Assembly (NCBI RefSeq): GCF_004193775.1
Contig: NC_041008.1
Span: forward strand, 3,970,958 to 4,034,957
Direction of reading: 5' to 3'
From: Glycine soja
Taxonomy: Eukaryota > Streptophyta > Magnoliopsida > Fabales > Fabaceae
Length of the DNA: 64,000 nt
Made by a program: the position numbers and the translations under genes. The notes beneath the pieces were generated by a model. It saw only the letters and a list, made by a program, of their open reading frames with translations. It was not told the origin of the DNA and searched no databases. Of this stretch, positions 48,725 to 61,200 are shown piece after piece. The stretch's first letter is position 1; each line of letters begins with the position of its first letter.

Positions 48725-50010
48725 TTATAAAAAACAACTCATATTTGAAATTTATCAGTCGTTTTCAAATTACTACCTAATATTCATTTTTTTCATTCAA
48801 ATACCTAAAAAAAATTTATATTTCATTTATTACTAATAGTTAGTCCTTTTTCGTTAAGTGATGATGTGACAGATGAAATGCCACATCATCACGCCTTATC
48901 ACTGACACCTTAGGACCACATTATCATCTTCTTCCATTTCTCCCCTTCTTCCTCTTCTCCAATGGAAATCATCACCATTGCACCACCACTGCTGATCACA
49001 CCGCACCACTAACGCGCCGTCCAGCCCCTTCTCCCCTTAGGGTAGGTACCTTTTGATATTTTTTCTACCCAAAATGTCATCACCCCCTTCTCTCCAGCTC
49101 AATCACCCCAACAATGCAAGAACCAATATCTTCCACAACTTCAAGCGGGACCAAGAGCAACACCAAAAAAATAAAATGAAACATTGTTGTTTACTTAAGT
49201 TGGATCCAATTTGAAAAGAAGTTGATAGGAAATTAGAGCAATTGGGGTGAGATGATGAGGGTGGGGAACTGGATTTGCTTACGACTTCTACTCTTTATTC
49301 ATCACATTGCTGCAACAACACTACGCATGTGTTAATTGTTCCCGTGAAAATAAAGCATGGTGCAGGTGGTGAGGCGCAGCAACATGGAAGATTTTGAACC
49401 ACCCTCGGTAGCGGCAACCACTGTGTGAGATGACAGATGCGACTATAGCGTGCCTTCCCTACTTCGACTCCCTCGCCCCTCCACTGCCGCACAAACAACC
49501 CTTGCCGCCACCTCCCTTCCAACACCACCACTGTCCAGATCTGGTGTTGCCTTCATTTTTTGATTTTGCAAATCCTTTTTTTTCTTTTCAAAAGTTTTTT
49601 CTAATGGCAGATCTGGTCTCAGAATCTTATTTGTAATTTTTTTATTTTCGTTTAACTTTTTGTTGCTTGCTTCCTTACTCTATACTCAAATTCGGCACTG
49701 TTATTTTTTTGGTTTCCTTACTCGGTTGGACGACATGGTGGTGGTGGCGTGGCGTGGTTGGTGGCGGCGGCGGCGGTTTCCGTTGGAATAAGAGAAGGAG
49801 GGAAGAAAGAGAAGAAGGAGATGAAATGATACTAAAGTGTTAATGACAAGATGTGACATTTTGTTTATCATATCTTCGAAAGAAAATTAATGACAGATAA
49901 TAAAATAAAATCTAAAAATTTTTCAGTTAGTTGATTAAAAAAAATAAATATTAGATAATAATTTTAAAATGATTTATTTTTTAGGTATGAAAAAGTTAAT
50001 TAAGTTTTTT
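48725..50010. mobile_element. Long-TIR element (MULE-like) with GC-rich interior
   Basis: About 260 bases at the left (48725-48985) are the inverted, diverged copy of the right end (49755-50010). Paired landmarks are ttttcaaattactacctaat with ttttaaaattattatctaat (read on minus), and catcttcttccatttctcc with catctccttcttctctttc (minus). The interior, 48990-49750, is richer in G and C, with CACCACC/GGTGGTGGCGG tracts, and has no recognisable domain. Long TIRs around a GC-rich, gene-like interior resemble Pack-MULEs. No transposase is present; the target duplication was not resolved. Confidence 0.6.
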
Positions 50011-50089
50011 TTTTTAAATCTTACACTTTGCATTGCATTCTTAGATAAAGAGAAACATTCCAATATGCCTTCTGTACTGATTACTGAAT

Positions 50090-50470
50090 AGAGTGCAGAG
50101 CCTAAACTGAAAAACTCATATTTGTACGGAAGACACTAGTTTGGAGTCTGGGCAGGAAGCATCCGTTTTTAAGGATCCCATTTTTGTATTTTACCTATTT
50201 GTTTTTTGATTTTGGTAGAATTGGTTTTGAATTATTGAACGTGATTCACGTAGATCTCCAAATTAACTTCAATCACAAATTTTATATTAGATCATGTGCA
50301 TGAACTGCGAAATTGATTCTCAATGTAAACCAAGGAGAGCCAATGTTAGTATATGGAATCAACCTTGAGCAGATTTTCTGTGACCAAAATTCAGGTTAAT
50401 ATTTCCTTTCATCATGGCATCACACAACTTTAGTAGCATGCAAACACATACAAGTTATTATATACTGATT
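50090..50470 (+). repeat. Downstream module, copy 1 of 3
   Basis: Shares gcagagcct.aactgaa, gacactagtttgga, gcaggaagcatcc, ttaaggatccc, ttgagcagatttt and taatatttcctttca in order with 63056-63520; a shorter version is at 56326-56880. It belongs to the same duplicated flank as 45890-47420 but is separated from it by the two insertions above. Confidence 0.8.
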
Positions 50471-51359
50471 TTTTTTTTATAAAAAATTTATCAATGTGAA
50501 AGTTACAAAAAAACATTTTTCTTTTACTTTATAAATGAAATAAAAATAAAAATATTTCTCAGATTAAATTGACTCTTCTTCTCTCTTTATTATAACGTCT
50601 CTATTATTTTCCTGATCATTTCGCTATTTTTTTTAAGAGTAAAGGTCCAAATTGGTATTTAGAGATAAAAAAATAAAATTAATTATTTAGATTTTCTAGA
50701 TTATAAATATGAAATTCCATAATTTTTAGGTATTTTCATTTAATTTTTAATACATAATTAGTCCCCGAAAAAGTGAATCATATATCAATTTAATTCTTCA
50801 AAAGATTATCAGTAATTTATAAGGGTGTAAGTGACCTAGATTGAATTGAGTTTTGTCAATTTTTCAATTCAATCTAATTAAACTTAATTAGGTTGAATTG
50901 AATTGAGTTTACTTTTTTTATTTTGTCAACCCAATCTAATTATCCAATCCAACTTTAGTTGGATTGTATTAGGTTGGTTATTGGATTGGATTATAAAAAA
51001 ATTATCACCTTTTTAAGTCTTGAAAAAAAATTAAAAAAATTTCTCAAACTCAAAAATAGTAAGGATGTTTTTTTAAATAAAATAGTAAGGATATTTACAA
51101 AAATCAATATTCATAAAATATTATACTATTCATACGATAAACATAAAAAATAAATCATAAATATATACTCATGGTATTATTCATAAAATAATGTTTTACC
51201 TTAAAATAAACATATAAAGATAAACTCCAAAATAATATATTATCTCAAGATAAATAATGTGTTACTTTAAAAATGAGATATGTTTAGTTTATGATTTCTA
51301 TATTAGTGATTTAATTGTGTACATGTTAAATTGAGTTTTGGTTGAGTCTAAAACTTGAA
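50471..51359. other. AT-rich spacer
   Basis: Very AT-rich. Includes a run of ttgaattgagtttt / caattcaatctaatt inverted words at 50840-50990, as in a decayed MITE. No coding signal. Confidence 0.4.
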
Positions 51360-51700
51360 ACCTATTGTGACATTCACTAACCCAACATGCACATAAATAA
51401 ATAAAAATACATAAAATGTGGAATCTAATTAAAATAATTTTATTCAATAAAATTATAAGTAAATTTATGTGGGTAAAATGTTCACATTCATATTAATTAC
51501 AAAATTAAAAATTTATGAATTAAGGATATGAAAACATCTCTAGCTTAAAACAAGGCCGTGCAAACCTTTAAAGAATGAACTAAATACTTAACATGTGAAA
51601 CAAAATGATAAAAATTACACATTCAAAATTTTATGTAATTAATACAGAAAATCCATGCTCCAATATCACATCCATATATAATGAGAAAAAATGTTAAATA
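51360..51700. repeat. LTR-like repeat fragment, also at 60760-61040
   Basis: The words aaatttatgtgggtaaaatgttcacattc, aaaacatctc, aaaacaaggcc and catgctccaatatcacatcc (here in part) recur at 60830-61030 with small changes. The pair stands in front of unit 2 and of the gene-less unit 3. The composition suggests a retroelement terminal region, but no ends or domains are visible. Confidence 0.5.
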
Positions 51701-52663
51701 TATTCTTGCCCATTTCATAGGTGACTTGTGGGTTGTATGGAAGAAGATTCTTATTCTTACGCGGTATAAGTACAAACACTTCATTATTTACTATATCTGA
51801 AAACATGCCTACTGCTAAAAGCATTCCCTACTCTAGAAAGGTTTGCAATGCAAAGTGTTTCCTGTGCATTTTACTTATATCTAAATAATTCAATTCTTAC
51901 TGATATATCTGAAAACAAGTCAAGTATTGCACTCTGGTAAAAATAAAATGCTAACATCAGTAAGAGTTGAATTATTTACATAGTAATTTATACAATAATA
52001 TATATATATTAATTTCTTTTCATTATATCACTCATCCCGTTCCATACTTTTCTCTTTTCTCATTATCATAAAAGTTAATTATTGTGCAATTTGTTATATG
52101 AACAGCAGTATTCTTAATTCAGTAAAAAAAAATATTCTTAATACAAATAATGTAATTATGAGATAAGTACAGCAATAAGTACATTAAAATGGAAATTCTA
52201 TTCCAATTTCGTCATAGTTTGACATATATATTTACAAATATCTTTAATGAAAAAACTAAAAATGCTTAACAACTATATTTATCAATCGGCTCGAACACGA
52301 CAGTGATCACGATATTGGAGTAATATTAAACATGCACAGGAAATAATAATTATACAATTTTGTTATACTTAATTATTAGTCATACATGAAAGGACACATT
52401 TAAAGACTAACTTTTATAATTTCATACTTTTTTGCGAGTAAAATTTATACTGAGTGTCAATTTGAGGAGAAATTAATACTAGTAGGTAGTACATGATTAT
52501 TACTATCCCTAGCAATGAAATGTTACTAATTTAATTTTTTAAATTGAAAAATATAAATGCATGTCATCTTAGTTGAAATTATGGATAGTTGACCGTCTTG
52601 AACTAGTAACCAATAATATTGTAAGCAGATATTAGGATTATATTCAAATTTAAATTTGAGTGT

Positions 52664-52710
<47 letters not shown>

Positions 52711-53255
52711 TAAGTGAATAAAAAATTTAAATTATCAACTAATTTATTTATAACTAAAATTTAAATTATAATAACTTATAACCAATTATTTTATGGTATC
52801 AATAGTCTCATCGTAGAATGTGTATTCAGTTTTTTTTAATATCTTTTAATTTTTACAATTTAATTTTTTTACATTTTATCTTTGTAAATTTTTTTCAATC
52901 ATTACAAACTATGTTTATTTTACTTTTTTATATATTTTAAATAATATCTTTTTTCATTATTTGAACACTAAAAATATATTTAATGTGTGTTTTATAAAAA
53001 CAAAACACGCACGGTTATGCAGAACAGAACAGGAAGAATTCCTATATATTTTATTTTTCCAACGATACCTTGTTTGCTAAGGAGTCAATGTCTTTGGCAA
53101 TATAAATAAGAAGAGCGAATCCACAAGACGAACACAAACACTGAAAACACGCACTTTCTCCTTTCTTAGTTGCTACTTCTGCATCTCCCCTTCCCTTCTT
53201 TCATTCTTTGTCACAAAACTACAAAGTCACTGAGTTTAGTGCTTCGGCAAAACCA
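51701..53255 (+). promoter_or_regulatory. Upstream region of NAC-B
   Basis: The left part is duplicated from or with 40430-40800. An (AT)n microsatellite lies at 52667-52706. A TATA box, TATAAATA, is at 53101, giving a leader of about 120 bases before the ATG at 53256. The proximal promoter differs from that of NAC-A, which has a CT repeat there instead. Confidence 0.55.
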
Positions 53256-55458
53256 ATGGATGATGATATTGTAGGACTCGGTTTTCGTCCAACAGAAGAA
53301 GAACTTGTGGACTTTTACCTCAAACACATGTTGCTCGGCAATGATCCCCGTGCCCACGTCATCCCTGTCATTGATCTTTGCGATGTGGAACCTTGGGATG
53401 TACCAGGTAATCTAAACACCCCTTTGTCCTTTTTCTTTCTCTTATCTTTACTTCCACTGATGTTTGATTCTTTCCTTGGGTTCAAAATAGTGATGTTAGC
53501 AAAATCATCATCAACTATACGATTTGGTGACCCAGATTGGTTTTTCTTCAGCCCTGTTGATTTCAAGTATTCAAGAAGTAAAAGGTTTAACAGGACAACC
53601 AAGTGTGGCTTCTGGAAACCCACTGGAGTAGACCGTGAAGTTAGGACCTTTGAGACCAACACTCTAATTGGGACTAAGAAAACTCTTGTTTTCTATAAAG
53701 GCCGTGTTTCCCGCGGTGTCAAGTCCATCTGGGTTATTCACGAATATCACGCTGTTACCTTTCATGAGAGCCAGGTTGGTTTGTTTTGTTCAAGAAACTT
53801 TAACACTCTTTGGAAATTATCTTTGTACTAGATTTTTATTTTGTCACTGTAGTATGTACTTTTTAGTTTTTAGGCTTTGGTGTTGTTTCCTATCCTGTTG
53901 GTTGTTCTTCTGACTTGAGAAGGTTGTTATTATTGAATCCTTCGTTTCAATCCCATGTTGGTCTTGCTTGATGACAAATGGACCATGGATATTTGGGCTT
54001 ATAAAACTGACTTATGACCTTTTCTATACCGCTTTTTTGCTTATTTCAGTTTAGTAAGTTTTACTTGGAATTGGAACCTTATCAAAGCAAGATCTTTTCA
54101 GTTTATTCCAACGAGGTCATGGATAAAACTCTCATATGACTTATTTGATAAGTGATTAATTAAATCTTTTGTCTTGGTGGGCTCATCAGTTTTCATCAAA
54201 GGCTGTCAATTTCTTCTGTATACATTAACCTGATTTGTCTTGGCTTTTTATCTGAGTAAGCTGTATCAAATAAATGCCGATTATCTTCCAAATTTTGCAG
54301 AGGACTTTTGTTTTATGTCGCTTGATGAAGAAACCTGGGAAAACAACTGAAGGCGGAACTGATGCACTCATCTGTGATGAAGGGGAGCCCAGTAGACACA
54401 TGATTTCTGTCTATGGAAATCAGGAAAAAGCAGAAGGAATTCCATCTGTAAGCTGAAGCATCCTTCATGGACATATTTTACACTCTGCCATGTGAAACAT
54501 GCTGATAACTGATTCTTGTTTCATATTTTTTTTCTTTCTTTCCAGGGAAGTACTTGTATTGGAATGGAAACAATCCTTCAGGCAACCCCTCAGGCAGAGA
54601 AATACTTCTCTCCAATACACCAGAGTCAAACTGGTATTGAGGAAGAAGCATCTTTTTCAAGCTATCCATTTAACAATGCCTATTTTAGAAATGAAAACAA
54701 CCCTATGCAGACTTCATTTGAAACTACAGAGGAAATGCAGACTTCATTTGAAATTACTGAGGAAGTTGAATTCCTAAACTCAATTTTAGTTGATGAGAGT
54801 TTTGTTATCGATAAAGAAAGTATGCATGTTTTTGTTAATAGCTCCACCCAATCAGAGTCATTGAGTGATACAGATGCAGAAGTTGTCTCTAAACTGGTAA
54901 AGATACGTTATCCAAAGTCCAAATAATATAGGGGAGTGTATCTCCATATGTTTCTGAACTGGCATTGGTTTTAAAGGTTAAAATTGCAGTGTGCATTGAT
55001 GTGATGTGAATTTTGCCACATTTTTTGGCAATATTTAGTGATTTTCTCGTATAGATTCTAAACAGACACTGAAGTGAAATGTCTGGTTTGAGTTGAGTTT
55101 GATTTTTTGTTGTGATTCATGATCATGGTTTGAGTTGAATTCATTTGTTTATTTTCTTTTGAAATCATTACAGGATGGCAATACTGTGGATATTTCAACA
55201 GTGTGCCATGAATATCCTAATTCAGATGAATACCATTCATCAAAAAGGTTTAAATCATCACATGATGTTGTCCATGGTGGCATATGTTTTCCATCTTCTA
55301 ATCCTGAAGCAAAACAAGAAACAAAGGAAAGCATGTTTCAAGATGACTTGTGGGGATTGGAAACATCCTCTTGTGAGTCAACTGCAGACAAACCTTTGAA
55401 GATTAGTTGCATTGAAATTTCTAGTTCTCCTTCCACTTCATGGAGATGGGAAAATTAA
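53256..55458 (+). CDS. NAC-B: tandem NAC paralogue lacking the membrane anchor
   Basis: Exons: 53256-53406, 53491-53774, 54301-54447, 54546-54896 and 55174-55458, giving 405 residues. An acceptor 9 bases further (exon from 53500) gives 402. The NAC domain starts almost at the N-terminus (LGFRPTEEELVDFYLKHML) and keeps WFFFSPVDFKY, IGTKKTLVFYKGR and WVIHEYHAV. It reads CGFWKPTGVDR where NAC-A has RGYWKTTGNDR, and SRGVKSIW for PRGVKTNW, so DNA contacts may differ. Exon 4 has the same length (351 bases) as in NAC-A. The frame stops at 55458 within exon 5, after sequence matching NAC-A up to SSSPST, and no sequence like the NAC-A transmembrane exon follows. The product should be soluble and independent of proteolytic release. 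Intron 1 is only 84 bases, a multiple of three, and open. Confidence 0.82.
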
Positions 55459-56325
55459 TATCAACAGACTGGACAACTTCATATGATGGGAACTAAGATC
55501 CTAGTTAGCTCCATTAATGGATCGGTGGTAGTTAATTATTATAAGTAAATGTTATAAAAAATGACTGATCTCTAATAGCAAGTCTATTAGAAAACTGTTC
55601 TATGCTAGAAACTGCATGATGACAATTATGCATAGAAAATACTACATTTATTAGCAGTTATGTATTACGATTTAGGAGTACATGTGATAGGAGGCTGGCC
55701 CAAGCATACCACTCACATGCCTCTTAGGTTTAAAAACTATATTTAATTTGGACTTAAGTTGTTATTTCCCTAAAATGGCCCAGCTATATCGGACATTTCT
55801 TTGTAGTCCACTTTATGCTAGGTCTTAGTTTGTATTTAAAAGGGTACTGTTGCTTTGAATCATTATGAATGGAAAATATGATGTTCAATTTATCTTCTTT
55901 TAGCTCTTTAATGGTAATTTTCTAGGGTATTTGCAGTAGGTAGATATTTTCTTCCTAACAACACGTCTAATAGAAAATCTACCCAAAGGCAATTCTGTAT
56001 TAGAAAGCAAGATGTCAGTTATGCATGAAAATAGTCTAAGCACTGACATACATGATAAATTTATTGATTTATACAATCATTATCTTAAATTCATATTTTA
56101 TTATGATTTTTTATTTGTCAAAAATTTAAAAATTGTATAGAAATTAAAATCTAGAAAATAACCACCGGTAATTATGTATTAAGAGTATATATATGATAGT
56201 AGAATTGTAATTAGGAAGTGTGTAGTTATTTGCTGTTTGTGGACAGAGAATGCTTTCTAAAAGAGGCTTAAGTGTATTGTTGTATCATTATGTGTAATTT
56301 TACAGTTATATTTCATTAGTTTTTG
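55459..56325. other. NAC-B downstream region
   Basis: Includes the NAC-B 3' UTR. The text around 55575-55690 (tattagaaaa, gcatgatgacaattatgcat, cagttatgtatta) recurs in diverged form at 55970-56215, so an older direct duplication flanks 55690-55960. No remnant of the NAC-A transmembrane exon was found. No gene. Confidence 0.45.
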
Positions 56326-56930
56326 GAGAGTGGGCAGGAAGCCTAATTTTAAGATGAAGAATACAGTTATGTCCTCCTATAACTGAGCAAGGGATTGGTG
56401 AGACAGATGCTTTTATCTTAATCTTACTCAGCTGACCCTTTCTTAAGGATCACATTTTGTATTTTGTATATGTAATTAACTTTGAGCAGATTTTATACGA
56501 TCAATAATATCAATGAGCCCTGGCCAATTTTTTTGGGCAAGGGTAGAATTTTTTTTTGAAGATCTGAGTTATAATAAGAAAAATTTTATTCATCCATCTG
56601 CTTTCTTTTCTATTCCACTTTTCTCTCTGTCTTTCTCTTCCTTTTTTTTTTTTTTTTTTTATCACAATCCCTTCCACATCCATTACTTCCTCTTTTTACC
56701 TTTTTCATTTTCTATCTTTTATTCTCACCCAAATCCACCCTAAATTGGGGTTATGAATATCATAACTCTTATAATAAAAAAACATGCCAACAATAATATA
56801 GAAATCTTAATATTCAGGCTAGTATTTTCTTTCAACATGCAATTATAACAGGACATGCACACACACACGCATTATCTACTTTGACATGGATGAGAAGGCA
56901 AAGCCATAACAAACTACCATTAAAAAATAA
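56326..56930 (+). repeat. Downstream module, copy 2 of 3 (interrupted)
   Basis: gggcaggaagc, cttaaggatc, cattttgtattttgt, ttgagcagatttt, ccctggccaattttt and ctttcaacatgcaa follow the order seen in 63115-63500. It is interrupted at about 56580-56750 by a pyrimidine-rich segment with a long T run that is not in the other copies. Confidence 0.75.
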
Positions 56931-58159
56931 ACCCTAAGGATAAACAACAGAAACTTAAATCTTATAGTCGTCTACTTATCTTTTAATAGAATGAGTTTCC
57001 ATGTTTTTTGGGACAGAAATTAGCAAGACTATATCAAACCAACATTAAAAAATGGACCCTAAGGACAAATACAATGACTTGGAATTGTAGACGTAACCAA
57101 AGAAAAAACTGACTCAAAATATTCGATATTTTGTCAGAAGTAAATGAAAAGGACAATGAATTCAATTGGTGGGGGCAACCAGCATAACTTGGGGAGCAAG
57201 TTGTAGTGTTTCATGGTGATGCAATAACACGATTATATATATATCCTTGAAAATGTTTATCCTTTCACTTGGTAAAGAAACTCAAAGATATAACAATGAT
57301 ATAGTTGTCAAAAATAAGATCAGACTAATCGGTTTAACCAAGAATTAGTACAATGCCTAGTTCAGAGACTCTAAAAAGTTAGATGAGTTCATAATCAATG
57401 AGAATTGGTCATGAGTTATTGCTTTTCATTTTTTTTAATTTCAACTTTAATATAAAATATTTTAACGATAAATAAAAATACATATTTAATAAATATTTCA
57501 AATAGATAAAATTATTCTAACAATTGTTATTATTTTTTTATAAAAATATAATTTACTCATTTATATTAATTTATAATTTTTCATATCTTGATTTTTATAA
57601 TTTTGTATCATATTAATTTATTATTTTTTGTTCTAAATATAAAATTATTATTGTTAATGGACATTACTGTATTTTAACAAACATAAACTCGAGTGAGTGT
57701 TGTGGTATTTTTTATTAGACTTTTATGTATATTTTGAATGTTAGGGACTTGTAAAAGGATGCTTATTTTAGTTTTTAATGTTATAAAGTTAAGTAATATT
57801 ATATTTATTTAGTATTATTTCATAAGAAATTTAATTATTATTATTTCATTAATACCGGTTCAACCACGATTTAACGATTAAATCATTGAACTTTAAACCA
57901 ATATTTTGACGAGTTCATTGATTGACTGGTACTAGCTTAGTAAATGAACCCAAATTTCAAGCAAGGACCATATTTTAAGACATGCTTTTTCATATCCGAT
58001 AAATCGTCAATGATAAACGCAATCCAAAATGTGGTTAAAGCTAATTTTGTACAAGATCAATTTCAAATGAGAAAAAAAAAATTAAATCATCATCCATCAT
58101 GCCAAAAAATAGCAATATCAATGTAATAATTAGTAATTTTAATTTGATTGTTAAAATTA
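56931..58159. other. AT-rich region without genes
   Basis: Contains two versions of a short segment (ataacaaactaccattaaaa at 56908 and tatcaaaccaacattaaaa at 57032, each followed by a..accctaagga.aaa), a small direct repeat. Nothing coding. Confidence 0.4.
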
Positions 58160-58480
58160 AGAAAAAAATATATTTGTAGTCCTTGAACTTTCGGTCAAAC
58201 TTAGTCTTTGTCCTTGAACTTTCAAATTGATAAAATAAGTCCTTTAACTTTTCAAACTATGTGAATTTCGTCTTTCTTTGCTAATTTCTTTAGTGTATAT
58301 GCTGACGTGACAAATGGTTAACGGACATTGTGATCTGGAACGTCATTTGAAATTTATTTCAATAACCACCAAAATGTGTAAATTTAATAAAAGAAAAATT
58401 GCAATCAACCACAATAGAATAAAGGAAATTTTCTTTAATTTGATTCCTCACCAAAATGAGTTCGACAGGGCCATTTCAAT
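58160..58480. mobile_element. Fragment of a legume DNA transposon-like repeat
   Basis: The text gtccttgaactttcggtcaaa, in part repeated as gtccttgaactttcaaattg and gtcctttaactttt, then gctgacgtgacaaatggttaac, is a style of dispersed repeat common in legumes. Only one end is seen. The relic at 58698-58917 lies just beyond, so it might be cargo. Confidence 0.4.
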
Positions 58481-58697
58481 CTTCAATCAAAACTAGTGAA
58501 ATTCAACTCAACAACATTGCGTTGTGAATGCTAAGAGCAGTACATCCAAATCCCTAAACAAATACCACAGAACAAATTAAAACCATGACGTTGAAGAAGA
58601 GCAATTTTTTGCAAATTAAAGAGGAATTAGAGCTGAAAAAAAATCATAATTGAGAAGAGATTAGAAGGATCACATTGTAAGCCACACAAAGCCTTAA

Positions 58698-58917
58698 CTA
58701 GCGCACAACACCTTTGCTCAAGAATTTCATAATGACGAGATACATAAGGCAAAATTCACATGATCTTGCAATAATGCAACATGCATCTTTCTTATCATAA
58801 AAAACTACTAAACCAAATCTTGGAACATCATTCCTCATTCGTAACATGTTCAACAAAATCTTAGAAGACCTGTCCAACTTAAAAATATTGATTTCAAACT
58901 TCGAAGGAATTAATGTA
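58698..58917 (-). pseudogene. Relic of an unidentified coding sequence
   Basis: On the minus strand a frame of about 70 codons is open, from about 58917 to a stop at 58698. It contains FYDKKDACCIIARSCEFC, then LMYLVIMKFL. A diverged relative is on the plus strand at 62757-62880 (YDKKGAVSCIIVGPCELC, then LVYLIILKFL), and a broken one is at 47266-47400. I do not recognise the protein. Preservation of the frame in two of three copies suggests it was once coding, for example as part of a transposon or a captured gene. Confidence 0.4.
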
Positions 58918-58930
58918 AATAATTTTTTTT

Positions 58931-60759
58931 AAAACAACCAAAATCAAAATTTGTTAATTTTGCATAGACTAAAAACAATGTTAAGTTTTTTCGCAGATTC
59001 TGACACACTACACCCGTTCCCACGGCACAACAAGTCGACGAGAGGGAAGAATAATTGAGTAGCTAGCATCAAATAAAAGTATTGAGTTCCGCAATGCTAG
59101 GAGCAGCAGTTAGCACTTGGAAGTTAGCATGACTGTACTTAAAACTTGAAAAGGATATCAAACTTTGTAATCATATACGCGTGCTTAGTAGTGGGGAGTA
59201 TAACAAACGACCAAAAGAAAGCAAAAGATGCATATAAATTGACTAAAAACAATATTCTAGTCTTTTGTTGATTGAAGGATCAAGGAGTTGAAATGGTGGG
59301 CCAAGGAAGAAACTTGCGGCTCAAGACTAAAATAATAAATCACAAATCAAATGACTGGATCTCCAAATTTCATCTACAATCAGATTAACCTCAGAACCTG
59401 TGCATTTACTTTTTTTTTATATAAAAAAAAAGATTGATTTTGTTGGCAGTTCCGGCTGTCGTTAAAATATTTAGATATCGATTTTGTGGCTGCTTATAAG
59501 TTTGTTTAAAGGTTATTTGTCTTCAGAAAAACCAACGTGTAGTTGTTTGCTAATGATGCCTAGTTTAAGTTAACCATAATTTGCTGTTTATTTCAACCGA
59601 TTAGAGACTTATTAGTTTTTTATTTAAGCTCTTGCTATAAAGGTTCAAAGTGTGCAAAATTCAAGTTACAAATCTAGAATATATAATGTCAGTTTTTGCT
59701 CCTCTCTTCTTCTTTATACGTTTATATAGTTGTCCTTTATATTATGTTTATATTTTTCTAACAGGTTTGAAAGGCATTAGTACTAGTCTTAGTGATAGAT
59801 ACTCGTGACAACTTATATATATTCATATAGAATGAGATGAGCCATGAGTGTTGTAGGCATGATTATTAAACTCTCGAGTTAACTCGTTAATTCTTATGAG
59901 TATACACGTTTACTTAGTCTTTCTGAGTGTGAGTATGAGTTGACTCTTGAGTAAATTCTTTTTTTAGTAGACTTTGGATAGACTTTATAAACTCTAAGTA
60001 AACTTAGTATATTCTCGAATTTACTATCGAGTCAACTAGTTAAAAAAATTAGACGAAGATATAAGTAATTGTGAGTTGTTTTCTGTCTGTTTAGGATTTA
60101 ACATACCTTTCATTTAATGTGTTATTCTCAAATACAAAAATACTCACCTTTAATAATATCAAACATTTGTTCTCTAATAACATCACATCCTAAATGGGAA
60201 TGATCTACCACTACCATAACATCTGCAAGTTATTATCTAGTAGTGATGCATTACTAGACTTGGTTATTTAAGTATTGTAAAATTTATGATTTACTATTCT
60301 GCTTTATTATATTATTGAAATGTTTAATTAATATGTTATTTTTAGATATTTTATTTTTATTTTTATATGAAGTGGACTCTTACAGAGTTGAGTCTGCAAG
60401 TCGAGTCTTTAGAACTTTTACGAATTTATGTAAACTCTCGAGTTTGGTAACCTTAACTGTGGTGAAGACGATTCTAGAGGGGTTTAATTAAAAGCATTGC
60501 GTACTCCGCATTGAAACTATTTAGGAAAAATGCATTCAATCATTATAGTTTTTTTTGCTAATGGAAGCCCTTAACAAGGTTTTTTCTATCGCTTTCATTA
60601 ATCCAATGCATAAATAGTTAAAAGATAACACATGGAATTGAGAACTAAAAATTGTGTCTTCCAAGTTGAATGGACGTTTAGATGAGCTATAACTAGTGGT
60701 AAACAAACACACATTAACAGTGATCAAAAGGAGAGGGGACAATTTATCACACGCAACAC
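58931..60759. other. Region without supported genes
   Basis: AT-rich with no coding signal. Around 59860-60060 and 60370-60440 there are repeated words (gagttaactcg, ctcgagtt, gactc..gag) also seen near 1420-1470 and 1730, probably pieces of one dispersed repeat. Confidence 0.4.
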
Positions 60760-61200
60760 GCACACACATACACAATTAAAAAAACATATAAAAATTTAGA
60801 ATTTAATTAAATTAATTTTATTCAAATTACTTAAATAAATTCACATGGGTAGAAGGATCACATTCGCTTTACTGTTACCAAATAAAACATATTAAAAACA
60901 TCTCCGGTTCAAAACAAGACCATCCAAGTTTATAAAAGAACTCAAGTTAAGTAGTGAAATAAAATAAAGTAAAATAACATGTTTGAAACATAATGCAATT
61001 AAAACAGAAACGCATGCTCCAATGTCACATCCTATCAAAGCATTGTGTCTCAGCATCTTCTAGTACGAGATTCTTTAAAGTCACCTGCTCCTACGAACAC
61101 AAGGTTCGAGATCATCACAGGATCCAAACACAAACAACACATAGGAAGTGAGTTATCACATTTCTAAATAAAATACAAATAAACAAAGACATAAGCAAAA
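60760..61200. repeat. LTR-like repeat fragment, relative of 51360-51700
   Basis: Shares aaattcacatgggtag, gatcacattcg, aaaacatctcc, aaaacaagacca and gcatgctccaatgtcacatcc with small changes. After it, 61040-61150 has cctgctcctacgaacacaagg text not present at 51700, so this copy extends further. Confidence 0.5.
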
